A DNA stretch of 64,000 nucleotides from Microlunatus elymi. GTDB taxonomy: Bacteria > Actinomycetota > Actinomycetes > Propionibacteriales > Propionibacteriaceae. Made by a program: the position numbers and the translations under genes. Location: NCBI RefSeq assembly GCF_007362775.1, contig NZ_CP041692.1, forward strand, positions 4,092,001 through 4,156,000, in the 5' to 3' direction. Below are positions 25,855 through 33,930 of this stretch, one piece after another. The notes beneath the pieces were generated by a model. It was given only the letters and a program-made list of their open reading frames with translations. It did not search any database and was not told where the DNA came from. The first letter of the stretch is position 1. The number at the start of each line of letters is the position of its first letter.

Positions 25855-26712
25855 TCAGATCACCCCGTAGTTGATCATGGTCTTGCCGGCGACGGCGATC
25901 ACGCAGACCGCGACGATCATGATCAAGGCCGCGACCTGGACCTGCGATCGCCGAGCTCGCGGCGCGTACACCAGGGCGACTCCGGTCAGGCCGCCGACCA
26001 GGATCCCGCCCACCTGGGCGACCCAGGCCAGGCTTTGGAAGCCGATCACGAAGTTCAGCAGGACCAAGATCACCAGCAGCCCGATGTCGCCGCGGATGTC
26101 GTCTCCGTGCCGGTACTTGATCACTCCGTTGGCGGCCAGCAGGCCGATCACCGCGGCCGATGCCCCGCCGACCCCGACCAGTGCGGGCGAGCCGAACACG
26201 TACAGCAGGGTCGCGCCGCCGAAGCCCGACAACAGATACAGCACCAGGAAGCGCCAGCCGCCCAGGTAATGCTCCAGCGGCCGGCCGACCAACCAGAGCA
26301 CGAAGGCGATCATCGCCGTGTTCAACAGCCCGTAGGTGAGGAAGCCGTAGCTGATCAGCCGCCAGAACTGGCCGTTCGAGACGGCCAGATTGCTCATCGC
26401 GAACATCCCGGTCAGCAGGTGGCCGGTGAACAGATCGAGCAGGTACGTGCCGATCATGATGCCGATCAGCACCTTGGTGACGATGCCGCCCCGCGGCGAC
26501 AGTGCACCGCCGAAGACGGTACGGGGTGACCGTACGCTCGCGCGGCCCTTCCGGATGCAATCCGGACACTGGAACCCGACCGAGGCCGGATTCATGCATT
26601 CGCCGCAGATCGGCTTGCCGCAGCGCTGACAGCGAATGCCCGTGGACCGATCCGGGTGTCGATAACACGCCTCGAAACTCGGGGCGGTGAACTCCGGCCG
26701 GCTCACGGGCAC
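25855..26712 (-). CDS. Rhomboid-family membrane protein lacking the catalytic His (probable pseudoprotease)
   Basis: 285 residues. The N-terminus has a zinc-finger-like Cys array (C16, H19, C28, C31, C36, C39, C49, C52), usual in actinobacterial rhomboids, followed by six to seven membrane helices. The nucleophile Ser185 is present in GGASAAVIG. The helix-6 motif normally reading AHxGG is AQVGG, with Gln233 in place of the catalytic His. The helix-2 HxxxN pair is also lost (Asn131 and Ile). The Ser-His dyad is therefore broken. It sits 46 bp behind the cyclophilin gene, as rhomboids do in many actinobacteria. Confidence 0.88.
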   Translation of the reverse strand: MPVSRPEFTAPSFEACYRHPDRSTGIRCQRCGKPICGECMNPASVGFQCPDCIRKGRASVRSPRTVFGGALSPRGGIVTKVLIGIMIGTYLLDLFTGHLLTGMFAMSNLAVSNGQFWRLISYGFLTYGLLNTAMIAFVLWLVGRPLEHYLGGWRFLVLYLLSGFGGATLLYVFGSPALVGVGGASAAVIGLLAANGVIKYRHGDDIRGDIGLLVILVLLNFVIGFQSLAWVAQVGGILVGGLTGVALVYAPRARRSQVQVAALIMIVAVCVIAVAGKTMINYGVI

Positions 26713-26758
26713 TCCTCTGCTCGCACGGACCGCACTCTACGTGTCGGGTCCAATCTGT

Positions 26759-27292
26759 TCAGCCGGCGATCTCGGCGCTTTCGATCACGACCGGGTCCTT
26801 CGGCAGGTCGTTGAAGCCGGTCGCGGTGGTGGCGATCTTGTCCACCACGTCGCGGCTGGCCTGATCGGCCACCTCACCGAAGATGGTGTGCCGACGGTTC
26901 AGGTGCGGAGTCGGGCCGACGGTGATGAAGAACTGCGATCCGTTGGTGCCGGGACCGGCGTTGGCCATCGCCAGCAGGTAGGGCCGGTCGAACTGCAGGT
27001 CCGGATGGAATTCGTCGGCGAAGGTGTAGCCGGGGCCGCCGGTGCCGTTGCCGACCGGGTCGCCGCCCTGGATCATGAAGCCGGAGATGACCCGGTGGAA
27101 GGTCAGCCCGTCGTAGAAGTTGCCGGTCGTCTTCGCACCGGTCTCCGGGTCGCGGTATTCCTTGGTGCCGCCGGCCAGACCGACGAAGTTGGCGACGGTC
27201 TTGGGCGCGTGATTGTCGAAGAGATTGATCGCGATGTCGCCGCGATTGGTGTGCAGCGTCACCTTGCTGACGCCTGCTGTGGATTCGGTCAC
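26759..27292 (-). CDS. Cyclophilin-type peptidyl-prolyl cis-trans isomerase
   Basis: 177 residues from a GTG at 27292 with AAGGA 9 nt upstream. Cyclophilin signature blocks are [20 protein letters not shown] (split here by the catalytic Arg in FHR), [15 protein letters not shown] and [11 protein letters not shown]. No signal peptide, so cytoplasmic. It catalyses prolyl isomerisation during folding. The longer upstream frame is non-homologous. It is first of a likely two-gene unit with the rhomboid-like gene. Confidence 0.93.
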   Translation of the reverse strand: MTESTAGVSKVTLHTNRGDIAINLFDNHAPKTVANFVGLAGGTKEYRDPETGAKTTGNFYDGLTFHRVISGFMIQGGDPVGNGTGGPGYTFADEFHPDLQFDRPYLLAMANAGPGTNGSQFFITVGPTPHLNRRHTIFGEVADQASRDVVDKIATTATGFNDLPKDPVVIESAEIAG

Positions 27293-27452
27293 GGTGAGGA
27301 TTCCTTCTCGCGTGTCGGGGTACTTTGCCCAGACTGTAACTGCCGGCGTCCGGGGCCCACCGAGGGGCAGCCCGGTAACGCTACGGTGGTTCGCAGATCG
27401 CGTCGCCTTGGGAGAAGCCCAACGCCACGCGCAACCGAAAGCTGGAGGAATC

Positions 27453-28559
27453 GTGACTCGCAAGAAAGACAAGGGCCGCCGCGCAGAGCTCGCCGCCGCC
27501 CCCCAGAACTTGCCCGTCGGACCGATGGTGCATCAGGCCGCCGACAAGATCGGCCCGTTGGCACACGAAGCTGCCGAGAAGATCGGGCCGTTGGCCCATC
27601 AGGCCGCCGATGTGATCGGGCCGTTCGCCCAGGAGGCGGCCGAGCGGCTCGCTCCCCTGGCCCAGGCCGCCAGTGACCGGGTGCAGCCGTACGCCCAGCA
27701 GGCCGTCGACCGGGTTCGCCCGTACGCCGAGCGTGCCGCCGAACGGATCGAGCCGTACGCCCACCAGGCCGCCGAACGGCTCGGCCCGTACGCCGAGACC
27801 GCGAAGCGACAGGGTGCGCACGCCGCAGCGGAAGCGGTGGAGAAGTGGGGTCCGGTGCTGGATGAGGCGACCGGCAAGATCCCGCCGGCGATCGAGGTCG
27901 CCCGGGAGCGGGTGTACGAGGAAGCGCTGCCGGCCATCGCCGAACGGCTGCACGAGATCGCCGACGCGGACGTGGTCGCCGCTGCCTCGAAGAAGGCCGC
28001 CGAGCTGGTGCCGGTGAAGCCGGCGAAGAAGAAGGGCCGATGGGGCAAGCGGTTCGCGATTCTGGCCGGTGTGCTGGCGGCCGGTGGCGTGGCCTACGTC
28101 GCGGCCAAGAAGCTGCTCGGCGGTGGTCAGGAGAACGAGTGGGAGGCGGCTCGGCCGGCCACCCCGTACTCGTCGACGACGATCACCGAACCGCAGCCGG
28201 GTGCCGCGGCCAAGACCGGCACCGACTCGGTCGCGGCCAGCGCGCACACCGCACCGGAGCCGGACGAGGTCGCCGACGCCGAGCCGGCGACGGAAGCCGA
28301 CAGCAAGCCGGCCCACGCGGCCGACGAGGTCGAAGCCACTGAGGCCGGAACGGGTGAGGAGTCCGGCACCGAGTCCAAGTACGGCGAAGGTTCCTTCATC
28401 GGCTCCGAGCCGCCGGAGGGCTTCACCATCAAGGGCAACGAGCGTTCGATGAAGTACCACGTCAGCGATTCCACCGGCTACGACCGGACCAACGCCGACG
28501 TCTGGTTCAACAGCGAATCGGCTGCCCAGGCCGCCGGCTTCAGCAAGGCGCAGCGGTAA
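27453..28559 (+). CDS. Membrane protein with nine exact-length 11-residue amphipathic repeats
   Basis: 368 residues. GGAGGAA precedes GTG 27453. Residues 23-121 are nine consecutive 11-mers of the type [11 protein letters not shown] / [11 protein letters not shown], the apolipoprotein/perilipin-like pattern that forms a continuous amphipathic helix with a Pro at each turn. A Lys-rich hinge and one membrane helix (about 201-220) follow, then an acidic Ala/Glu linker. The last ~60 residues carry [19 protein letters not shown]...AAGF, a small C-terminal module I have seen on other actinobacterial membrane proteins. The repeats could lie on the membrane or bind envelope lipid; that is inference. 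Confidence 0.8.
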   Translation: MTRKKDKGRRAELAAAPQNLPVGPMVHQAADKIGPLAHEAAEKIGPLAHQAADVIGPFAQEAAERLAPLAQAASDRVQPYAQQAVDRVRPYAERAAERIEPYAHQAAERLGPYAETAKRQGAHAAAEAVEKWGPVLDEATGKIPPAIEVARERVYEEALPAIAERLHEIADADVVAAASKKAAELVPVKPAKKKGRWGKRFAILAGVLAAGGVAYVAAKKLLGGGQENEWEAARPATPYSSTTITEPQPGAAAKTGTDSVAASAHTAPEPDEVADAEPATEADSKPAHAADEVEATEAGTGEESGTESKYGEGSFIGSEPPEGFTIKGNERSMKYHVSDSTGYDRTNADVWFNSESAAQAAGFSKAQR

Positions 28560-28597
28560 CCGCGAGTCAACCTCGACAACGACGCTCGACAGCGATG

Positions 28598-28624
28598 GGG
28601 GCCCGGCGCATGGCGCCGGGCCCC
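28598..28624 (+). terminator. Strong hairpin after the 11-mer-repeat gene
   Basis: Perfect 12-bp stem GGGGCCCGGCGC/GCGCCGGGCCCC with an ATG triloop, 38 nt after the stop. It lacks a long T-run (TCGTTG follows), as is common in actinobacteria. Confidence 0.8.
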
Positions 28625-28660
28625 TCGTTGTCCGGATCCGTCGGCGACGTCGTACGAGAT

Positions 28661-28694
28661 CGGACAACACCTGTACCGAAACGGCCAACACCTG
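28661..28694. promoter_or_regulatory. 13-bp direct repeat with 21-bp period, candidate operator
   Basis: CGGACAACACCTG (28661-28673) and CGGCCAACACCTG (28682-28694) differ at one base and are exactly two helical turns apart. They lie 73 bp before the double-HTH gene and suit a tandem-binding regulator, possibly that protein itself. Confidence 0.5.
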
Positions 28695-28766
28695 CTGCTC
28701 ACAACGGCACCCTTTGCAGGGGCTTTCCCGCAGTAACCGATCACTACCCGGGGAAGCGAGCCATTC

Positions 28767-29363
28767 ATGATGATCAGCCAGTGTCTGCCGGACCACCGGT
28801 GCGTGTCGCACGACCGGTGCCTGCGCGACGACCGGGATGCCGAGTTCCTCGAACTGCTCGGGCCCGACTGCGACGATCTCGACACCGATGACGAGATCGA
28901 CTGGGTCGACGCAGCCCCGTTCCGGGCGCACCTGCGCCGGCTGATCCGCGAGACCGGCGTGGGTTGGCGCACCCTCGCCGCCCTGGCGGAGGTGCCGGCG
29001 GCCACGGTCCAGCGGCTGCTGCTCGGCCACCCGGGTCGGCCGATGCGGCAGTTGCATCCGACCATCGCCAAGCGGTTGTTCTATCTCAGCCTCGACGTGG
29101 TACGCGACGCAGCGATCGTGCCGATCCGGCCCGCCCGGAGCCGAGCGCTGATCTGCTGGCTCCTCAGCCAGGGTTGGTCGCTCGACGAGCTGTCGCAGCG
29201 CGCGGGCCTTCCGGGCGCAGGATTGGCCGAGCTGGCTGACGGCAGGTCGACCAGTTGCACCCAGCTGACCGCAGCGACGGTGCGTGCTGTGGCCCAGCAG
29301 CTCAGCGATCGGGCGACGCCGATGACGCCCGCGGCCGGCATGGAGCTGGCGATCGCCGGATGA
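28767..29363 (+). CDS. Double helix-turn-helix protein with Cys/His-rich N-terminus
   Basis: 198 residues; GGGGAAG precedes ATG 28767 (ATG 28770 also possible). The N-terminus has C6, H10, C12, H15, C18 and C35, a potential metal site. Two related ~60-residue HTH units follow: about 52-112 (WRTLAALAEVPAATVQRLL ... GRPMRQLHPTIAKRLF) and about 126-186 (WSLDELSQRAGLPGAGL ... TQLTAATVRAVAQQL). They share spacing and the QL...A...L tail, implying internal duplication. The first resembles actinobacterial HTH proteins with a GRPxRxLHxxxAxRLL motif. It precedes the prepilin peptidase by 88 bp. Role unknown; probably DNA-binding. Confidence 0.7.
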   Translation: MMISQCLPDHRCVSHDRCLRDDRDAEFLELLGPDCDDLDTDDEIDWVDAAPFRAHLRRLIRETGVGWRTLAALAEVPAATVQRLLLGHPGRPMRQLHPTIAKRLFYLSLDVVRDAAIVPIRPARSRALICWLLSQGWSLDELSQRAGLPGAGLAELADGRSTSCTQLTAATVRAVAQQLSDRATPMTPAAGMELAIAG

Positions 29364-29451
29364 CCGTGTTACCGATGTCGCCGGCCGCCCTCGCGCTGAT
29401 GTCGCCGTCGCCGATGCCCGTGTTGCCGATCGAGGTCGCTAATGTCAGCGG

Positions 29452-30171
29452 ATGCTGCTGGCATCCCCGGGACCGACCGTGATCGCAGCAGCAGTGATCC
29501 TGCTGGCCGCCCTGGCCACGGGCGTCGGCGCTCCGGTTGTGCTGCGCAGACTGCCGGAGCCGGTGCCGCCGCCGGACGCCGACGCACGGGTGCAGCAGGA
29601 GTACGCGGCCAAGCCCGGCTACCGGTCGCTGGCCCGGCCGAGATTCATCGGCTGCTGCGTCGCGATGTCGGCGCTGGCGATGATCATCTGCACGACCGCC
29701 CGGCCGCCGGCGGATTGGGCCTGCTGGCTGGTGTTCGGCACCGTCGGCGTGCTGCTGGCCGCGATCGATGCCGCCACCAGCTGGCTGCCCAGCCGACTGA
29801 TCTATCCCGGCTGGCTGGCGATGGCCCTGGCGACCGTGGTCACGGTGGCATTGACCGATCGGCCCCGGATCGACCTCTTCATCACGATCGTCGGCGGTGC
29901 GGTGCTCGCCGGCTTGGGCTATCTGCTGCTCTGGTTGGTCACCGCCGGGCGTTCGGTCGCCTTCGGTGACGTACGGCTGATGCCGTTGGTCGGAGCGGTG
30001 GCCGGGACCATGGGTTGGCCGGGCCTGTACTGGTCGGTGCTGCTGGGCAGCGTGATCGGCGCGGTGATCGGTATCGGCCGACTGATCGCGCGCCGGCGGG
30101 GCCCGTTCCCGTACGCACCGGCACTGGTCGCCGGGCCGTACGCCACGGCTCTGCTGACCGCACTCTTCTGA
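29452..30171 (+). CDS. A24-family prepilin peptidase-like membrane protein
   Basis: 239 residues with six to seven membrane helices. The two expected aspartates are in LLAAIDAATSWLP and AFGDVRL; the GxGD motif is AFGD, its first Gly replaced by Ala. The N-terminal methylase part of PilD is absent, as in TadV/FlaK-like short forms. An internal charged loop (about residues 35-60) is present. No pilin, pilus ATPase or tad gene is in the window, so its substrate is elsewhere or it is an orphan. A similar gene lies near trpD in Streptomyces. Confidence 0.82.
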   Translation: MLLASPGPTVIAAAVILLAALATGVGAPVVLRRLPEPVPPPDADARVQQEYAAKPGYRSLARPRFIGCCVAMSALAMIICTTARPPADWACWLVFGTVGVLLAAIDAATSWLPSRLIYPGWLAMALATVVTVALTDRPRIDLFITIVGGAVLAGLGYLLLWLVTAGRSVAFGDVRLMPLVGAVAGTMGWPGLYWSVLLGSVIGAVIGIGRLIARRRGPFPYAPALVAGPYATALLTALF

Positions 30172-30223
30172 ACAGTTCCGGCGGCCGGAGCTCGATGCGT
30201 ACGAGACTCGGGCTCAGCCTGCC

Positions 30224-30670
30224 TCAGGCGACGTCCTGAGTCAGCGGCAGCCGGTCGGTGGGCAGCGACTCGTCCCCGCCGGACAGGTGCAACAGGGCCA
30301 ACGCGTAGGCGTCGGCGGCAACCGCCATCGCCGCGGTGTGATGCGCTCCGGCGGGACCGTTCACGGTGACCACGTAGCCGTCACCGACCCGGTCCAGGGA
30401 CAGGAACGCATCGCCGAGCTGCTCCCGCAACTGCTCCTCCGACGGCAGCCAGACCGCGGCGTCGGACTCCACCGAGTCCAACGCCCACTCGGTGGTGCCG
30501 TTGAAGTGGAAGTTGGCCTCGCCCTGGTTGTGGATCAGCTCCACCACCATGTCGCTGACGATGAACACGGACTCGGCGATCTCGGCCCGCGGGATGAAGA
30601 AGCGGTCGGCGTTCTGCGGCGTCCAATTGACGTGGTCGGTCAGCCGGACGGCAAGTTCGCGGCAGATCAT
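30224..30670 (-). CDS. Conserved actinobacterial protein (often annotated 'CpaE') downstream of trpD
   Basis: 148 residues from ATG 30670. It is soluble, with blocks NADRFFIPRAEIAESVFIVSDM, FNGTTEWALDSVE (a conserved core) and LGDAFLSLDRVGDGYVV. The usual database name 'pilus assembly protein CpaE' is not supported by any ATPase motif here. It starts 43 nt after trpD ends and is conserved beside trpD in many actinobacteria. Function unknown. Confidence 0.78.
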   Translation of the reverse strand: MICRELAVRLTDHVNWTPQNADRFFIPRAEIAESVFIVSDMVVELIHNQGEANFHFNGTTEWALDSVESDAAVWLPSEEQLREQLGDAFLSLDRVGDGYVVTVNGPAGAHHTAAMAVAADAYALALLHLSGGDESLPTDRLPLTQDVA

Positions 30671-30713
30671 GCGTCCCAGTCTGCCCCGGACTCTTCCATC
30701 GACGGCGGCGGGA

Positions 30714-31757
30714 TCAGCCGATCGTGACGGTACGTTCGGCCCAGCGCGCCAGCAGGTCCGCCGCCGCCCCGCTGTCGACGGCCGCCGCGGCCCGATCCAG
30801 CCGACCCCGCAGAGTCTCGACCAGGTCGTCGGCCGACCCGGGACCGTCGTAGCCGGCGAGCGCTGCGGCGGCATTCAACAAGACGATGTCGCGTACCGGT
30901 CCGCGCTCCCCGGCCAGCAGCCGGCGGGCGATCTCGGCGTTCAGTTCGGGACCGCCGCCGACCAGCTGCGACAGTCCGGCCGGTTCGATGCCGAGCTCGC
31001 GCGGATCGAGCAGCGCCTGCTCGATCCTGCCCTCGCCGAACACCCACACTGTCGAGGTGGTCGTGGTGGTCAGTTCATCCAGCCCGTCGGTGCCGTGGAA
31101 CACCAGACCGCGATCCCCACGGGCGGCGAGCACCTCGGCGGTCAGCCGGGCCATCCGCTGGTCGGCGACCCCGACGGCGTGCCCGACCGGCGCTCCCGGG
31201 TTCGTCAGCGGGCCGAGGAAGTTGAAAAACGTGGGCACCCCGAGCTGGCTGCGGGCCACCGCGGCGTTGCGGAACGACGGGTGGTAGTGCCGCGCGAACA
31301 GGAAGCCGATGCCGAGTTCGTCGATCACCCGGCTCTGCTCGGCAGGCGCCAGATCGAGCCGGACGCCGAGCGCCTCCAGCACGTCGGCGGCACCGCAGGC
31401 CGACGACGCCGAACGGTTGCCGTGCTTGACCACCCGGGCCCCGGCCGCGGCGGCCACGATCGCTGCCATGGTGGAGATGTTGACGGTGTTGGCTCGGTCT
31501 CCGCCGGAGCCGACGATGTCGACCGCGGATGCAGGTGTCGTGATCGGCACCGCCCGGGCCAGCATCGCGTCGGCCAGTCCGCCCAACTCGGCGGCGGTCT
31601 CACCCTTGCTCCGCAACGCGACCGCGAATCCGGCGATCTGTACGTCGGTGGCCTCACCGGCCAGGATCTGGCCCATCGCCCACGCCGCTGTCTCCTGCGA
31701 CAGGTCCTCGCCCGCGATCAGCGCGGACAACACCCCGGGCCAGTTAGTGGTTGCCAT
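30714..31757 (-). CDS. trpD: Anthranilate phosphoribosyltransferase
   Basis: 347 residues. Signature motifs GSGGDRANTVNIST (PRPP/metal loop) and KHGNRSASSACGAADVLEALG are complete, and the metal-binding DGLDE lies further on. It transfers phosphoribose from PRPP to anthranilate, the second step of tryptophan synthesis. The rest of the trp genes are not in the window, as in M. tuberculosis, where trpD stands alone beside ctaE. It lies 9 nt behind the receiver-like gene, in one operon. Confidence 0.96.
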   Translation of the reverse strand: MATTNWPGVLSALIAGEDLSQETAAWAMGQILAGEATDVQIAGFAVALRSKGETAAELGGLADAMLARAVPITTPASAVDIVGSGGDRANTVNISTMAAIVAAAAGARVVKHGNRSASSACGAADVLEALGVRLDLAPAEQSRVIDELGIGFLFARHYHPSFRNAAVARSQLGVPTFFNFLGPLTNPGAPVGHAVGVADQRMARLTAEVLAARGDRGLVFHGTDGLDELTTTTTSTVWVFGEGRIEQALLDPRELGIEPAGLSQLVGGGPELNAEIARRLLAGERGPVRDIVLLNAAAALAGYDGPGSADDLVETLRGRLDRAAAAVDSGAAADLLARWAERTVTIG

Positions 31758-31766
31758 GCCCGTCGG

Positions 31767-32204
31767 TCAGGCGACCGAGCGCGGCCGGCCCGCGTGCGAT
31801 GGATCCAGCCGCTGCCGCAGCAGGTTGGCCACCACGGTGGGCAGGGTGACCGGCTCGATCGGGTGTGGCGCAACCGCCTCGGCCCGCGACCAGGTCGCCA
31901 GCCAGGCGTCGTCCGGGCGCCCGGCCAGAATCAACACCGGAGGGCAGTTGAAGGTCTCGTCCTTCAGCTGCCGGCAGACGCCCATGCCGCCGGGACGGGC
32001 CTCGCCGTCCAGCACGAACAGATCGATCCCGCCGGCATCGGCCGCCTTCATCACCGCCGGTTGGGTGGCGGCTTCGACGATCCGGACGTCGGGCAGGTCG
32101 GCGGCGACCCGGCGGCCGAGCGCGGCCCGGACCTGAGCTCGGATCGTCCGGTCGCTGGCGTACACCAGCACGGTCGCGACCCGGTTCGGAGACTCCTCGG
32201 CCAT
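31767..32204 (-). CDS. Stand-alone receiver-like (CheY-fold) protein
   Basis: 145 residues with a response-regulator receiver pattern: VLVYASDRTIRAQVRAAL at the start, the phospho-acceptor candidate in FVLDGEA, LILAG in place of the usual T/S strand, and no Lys in the later strand. There is no output domain. The acidic pocket after strand 1 is poor (one Asp), so phosphorylation is doubtful. It is first of the trpD operon and diverges from ctaE with 113 bp between. Confidence 0.75.
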   Translation of the reverse strand: MAEESPNRVATVLVYASDRTIRAQVRAALGRRVAADLPDVRIVEAATQPAVMKAADAGGIDLFVLDGEARPGGMGVCRQLKDETFNCPPVLILAGRPDDAWLATWSRAEAVAPHPIEPVTLPTVVANLLRQRLDPSHAGRPRSVA

Positions 32205-32294
32205 GATCTGCCCACTCTTTCAGTCAGAAGCTATACGCGGTCGGCATCGTATCGCGTACCACGAATCTCAAAACTCGTACCGCCCCCAGATGAC

Positions 32295-32310
32295 CTACAG
32301 CGTGTAGTAA
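32295..32310 (+). promoter_or_regulatory. CTACAGCGTGT motif upstream of ctaE
   Basis: CTACAGCGTGTAGTAA lies 8 nt before the ctaE ATG. The interrupted palindrome CTACA-GCG-TGTAG is perfect. Eleven bases (CTACAGCGTGT) recur at 53647-53657 upstream of ctaC. The TAGTA part also occurs before qcrC (33096-33101). Confidence 0.5.
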
Positions 32311-32317
32311 GGCAATA

Positions 32318-33037
32318 ATGACCCTCGTGGCGATTCACACTCACGCATCGACGACTCCTGCCCCGAAGCCGCATTCGGCGCTTCACGACCTGCCGGCCTC
32401 CCGGCTGCAGGGGCGACCAGGTCGTCCGGACGCGGTCGCGGTGGGCACGATCATCTGGCTGGCGAGCGAGCTGATGTTCTTCGCCGGCCTCTTTGCCGCC
32501 TATTTCACGATCAAGAACGTCACCACCTCGGCGGCGCTCAAGGCCGGCCTGACTCCGCTGTGGGAGCAGGGTGCCAGCATGCTGAACGTGCCGTTCGCGA
32601 TCGCCAACACCACCGTGCTGGTGCTCAGTTCGGTGGCCTGTCAGTGGGGCGTGTTCTGCGCGGAGAAGGGCCGGGTCAGCCGGGTCGGCACGATCTTCAA
32701 CCCGCTGAACTGGGGCATGCGCGAGTGGTATGTGCTGACGTTCGTGATGGGCGCCTTCTTCGTCGGCGGACAGGTGTACGAATACTCCGGCCTGATCCAC
32801 GACGGGCTGACGCTGTCCAGCGATCCGTACGGGTCGATCTTCTACCTCGCCACCGGCTTCCACGCGCTGCACGTGACCGGCGGTCTGGTCGCCTTCGTGC
32901 TGCTGCTGGGCCGCACCTATCTGGCCCGTACCTTCACCCACGAGCAGGCGGTCAGCGCGATCGCGGTGTCCTACTACTGGCACTTCGTCGACGTGGTCTG
33001 GATCGCCTTGTTCGGAGTCATCTACATCCTGCAGTGA
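32318..33037 (+). CDS. ctaE: Cytochrome c oxidase subunit III (aa3 type)
   Basis: 239 residues with five membrane helices, the short actinobacterial form. Conserved blocks: [59 protein letters not shown] and [14 protein letters not shown]. It stabilises the oxidase core and proton uptake. AAGG lies 5 nt before ATG 32318. It is the first gene of the ctaE-qcrCAB cluster. Confidence 0.96.
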   Translation: MTLVAIHTHASTTPAPKPHSALHDLPASRLQGRPGRPDAVAVGTIIWLASELMFFAGLFAAYFTIKNVTTSAALKAGLTPLWEQGASMLNVPFAIANTTVLVLSSVACQWGVFCAEKGRVSRVGTIFNPLNWGMREWYVLTFVMGAFFVGGQVYEYSGLIHDGLTLSSDPYGSIFYLATGFHALHVTGGLVAFVLLLGRTYLARTFTHEQAVSAIAVSYYWHFVDVVWIALFGVIYILQ

Positions 33038-33126
33038 GTCGGCTGCCGGGCCCGGAGCGATGAGATAGCCTCGGACCGATAGCCTCCGACGTTACGTAGT
33101 AGTTCCGCCGATTGAGAGGGAAGTCC

Positions 33127-33930
33127 GTGCGATTCCTGTCTTCCAGAAGACGGCACCCGGCAGCGAAGGTGCTGCTTCTGGTGGCCGCGCTCTTCGCCGT
33201 TGGGGCGCTGTACGCGGCCGTTGCTCCCACGGAGCAGTCATCGGCCGAACCAGCCACCAGCCAACAGGTCACCGAGGGCAGGGAGTTGTTCAGCGTCAAC
33301 TGCTCGTCCTGCCACGGGCTGAACGGCGAGGGCACCAGCCAGGGTCCGACGCTGCAGGGCGTCGGCGCGGCTGCGGTCGACTTCCAGGTCTCCACCGGCC
33401 GGATGCCGCTGGCCCAGCCCGGCCAGCAGGCGCCGGTCAAGCCGCGTGAGTTCACCGACGACGAGGTTGCCGCACTGGCCGCCTTCGTCGCCACGCTCGG
33501 CCCCGGCCCGGCCGTCCCGGACTCGTCCCAGTACTCCACCGAAGGGCTGACCGATGAGCAGATCGCCGAGGGCGGCGAGCTGTTCAGGACCAACTGCTCG
33601 GCCTGCCACAACTTCACCGGTCAGGGCGGCGCGCTGCCGGAAGGCAAACACGCCCCGTCGCTGGTCGGCGTCAGCAACAAGCATCTGTACGAGGCGATGC
33701 TGACCGGCCCGCAGCAGATGCCGGTCTTCTCCGATGAGGTGCTCACCTCTCAGGACAAGCGCCAGATCATCGCCTACCTGGACGCGCTGCACCAGCGTCC
33801 GAACGAGGGCGGCCTGAACCTGGGCAGCATCGGACCGGTCAGCGAGGGCGTTGCCGTCTGGACGATCGGCATCGGCTGCCTGATCGGCTTCGCGGTCTGG
33901 ATCACGGCACGAGGAGCTCGGGCCCGATGA
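33127..33930 (+). CDS. qcrC: Dihaem cytochrome c subunit of the bc1 complex
   Basis: 267 residues. N-terminal membrane anchor (about 14-33), two c-type haem sites CSSCH (59-63) and CSACH (157-161), and a C-terminal membrane helix. In actinobacteria this dihaem protein replaces soluble cytochrome c and hands electrons directly to CuA of the aa3 oxidase. GTG 33127 is preceded by GAGGGAAG. The stop overlaps the qcrA ATG by 4 nt. Confidence 0.95.
   Translation: MRFLSSRRRHPAAKVLLLVAALFAVGALYAAVAPTEQSSAEPATSQQVTEGRELFSVNCSSCHGLNGEGTSQGPTLQGVGAAAVDFQVSTGRMPLAQPGQQAPVKPREFTDDEVAALAAFVATLGPGPAVPDSSQYSTEGLTDEQIAEGGELFRTNCSACHNFTGQGGALPEGKHAPSLVGVSNKHLYEAMLTGPQQMPVFSDEVLTSQDKRQIIAYLDALHQRPNEGGLNLGSIGPVSEGVAVWTIGIGCLIGFAVWITARGARAR

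Noticed and set aside
30224-30670. Pilus assembly CpaE function for the gene after trpD
   Set aside because: Only the customary database label. The protein is 148 residues with no receiver or ParA-type ATPase motif.
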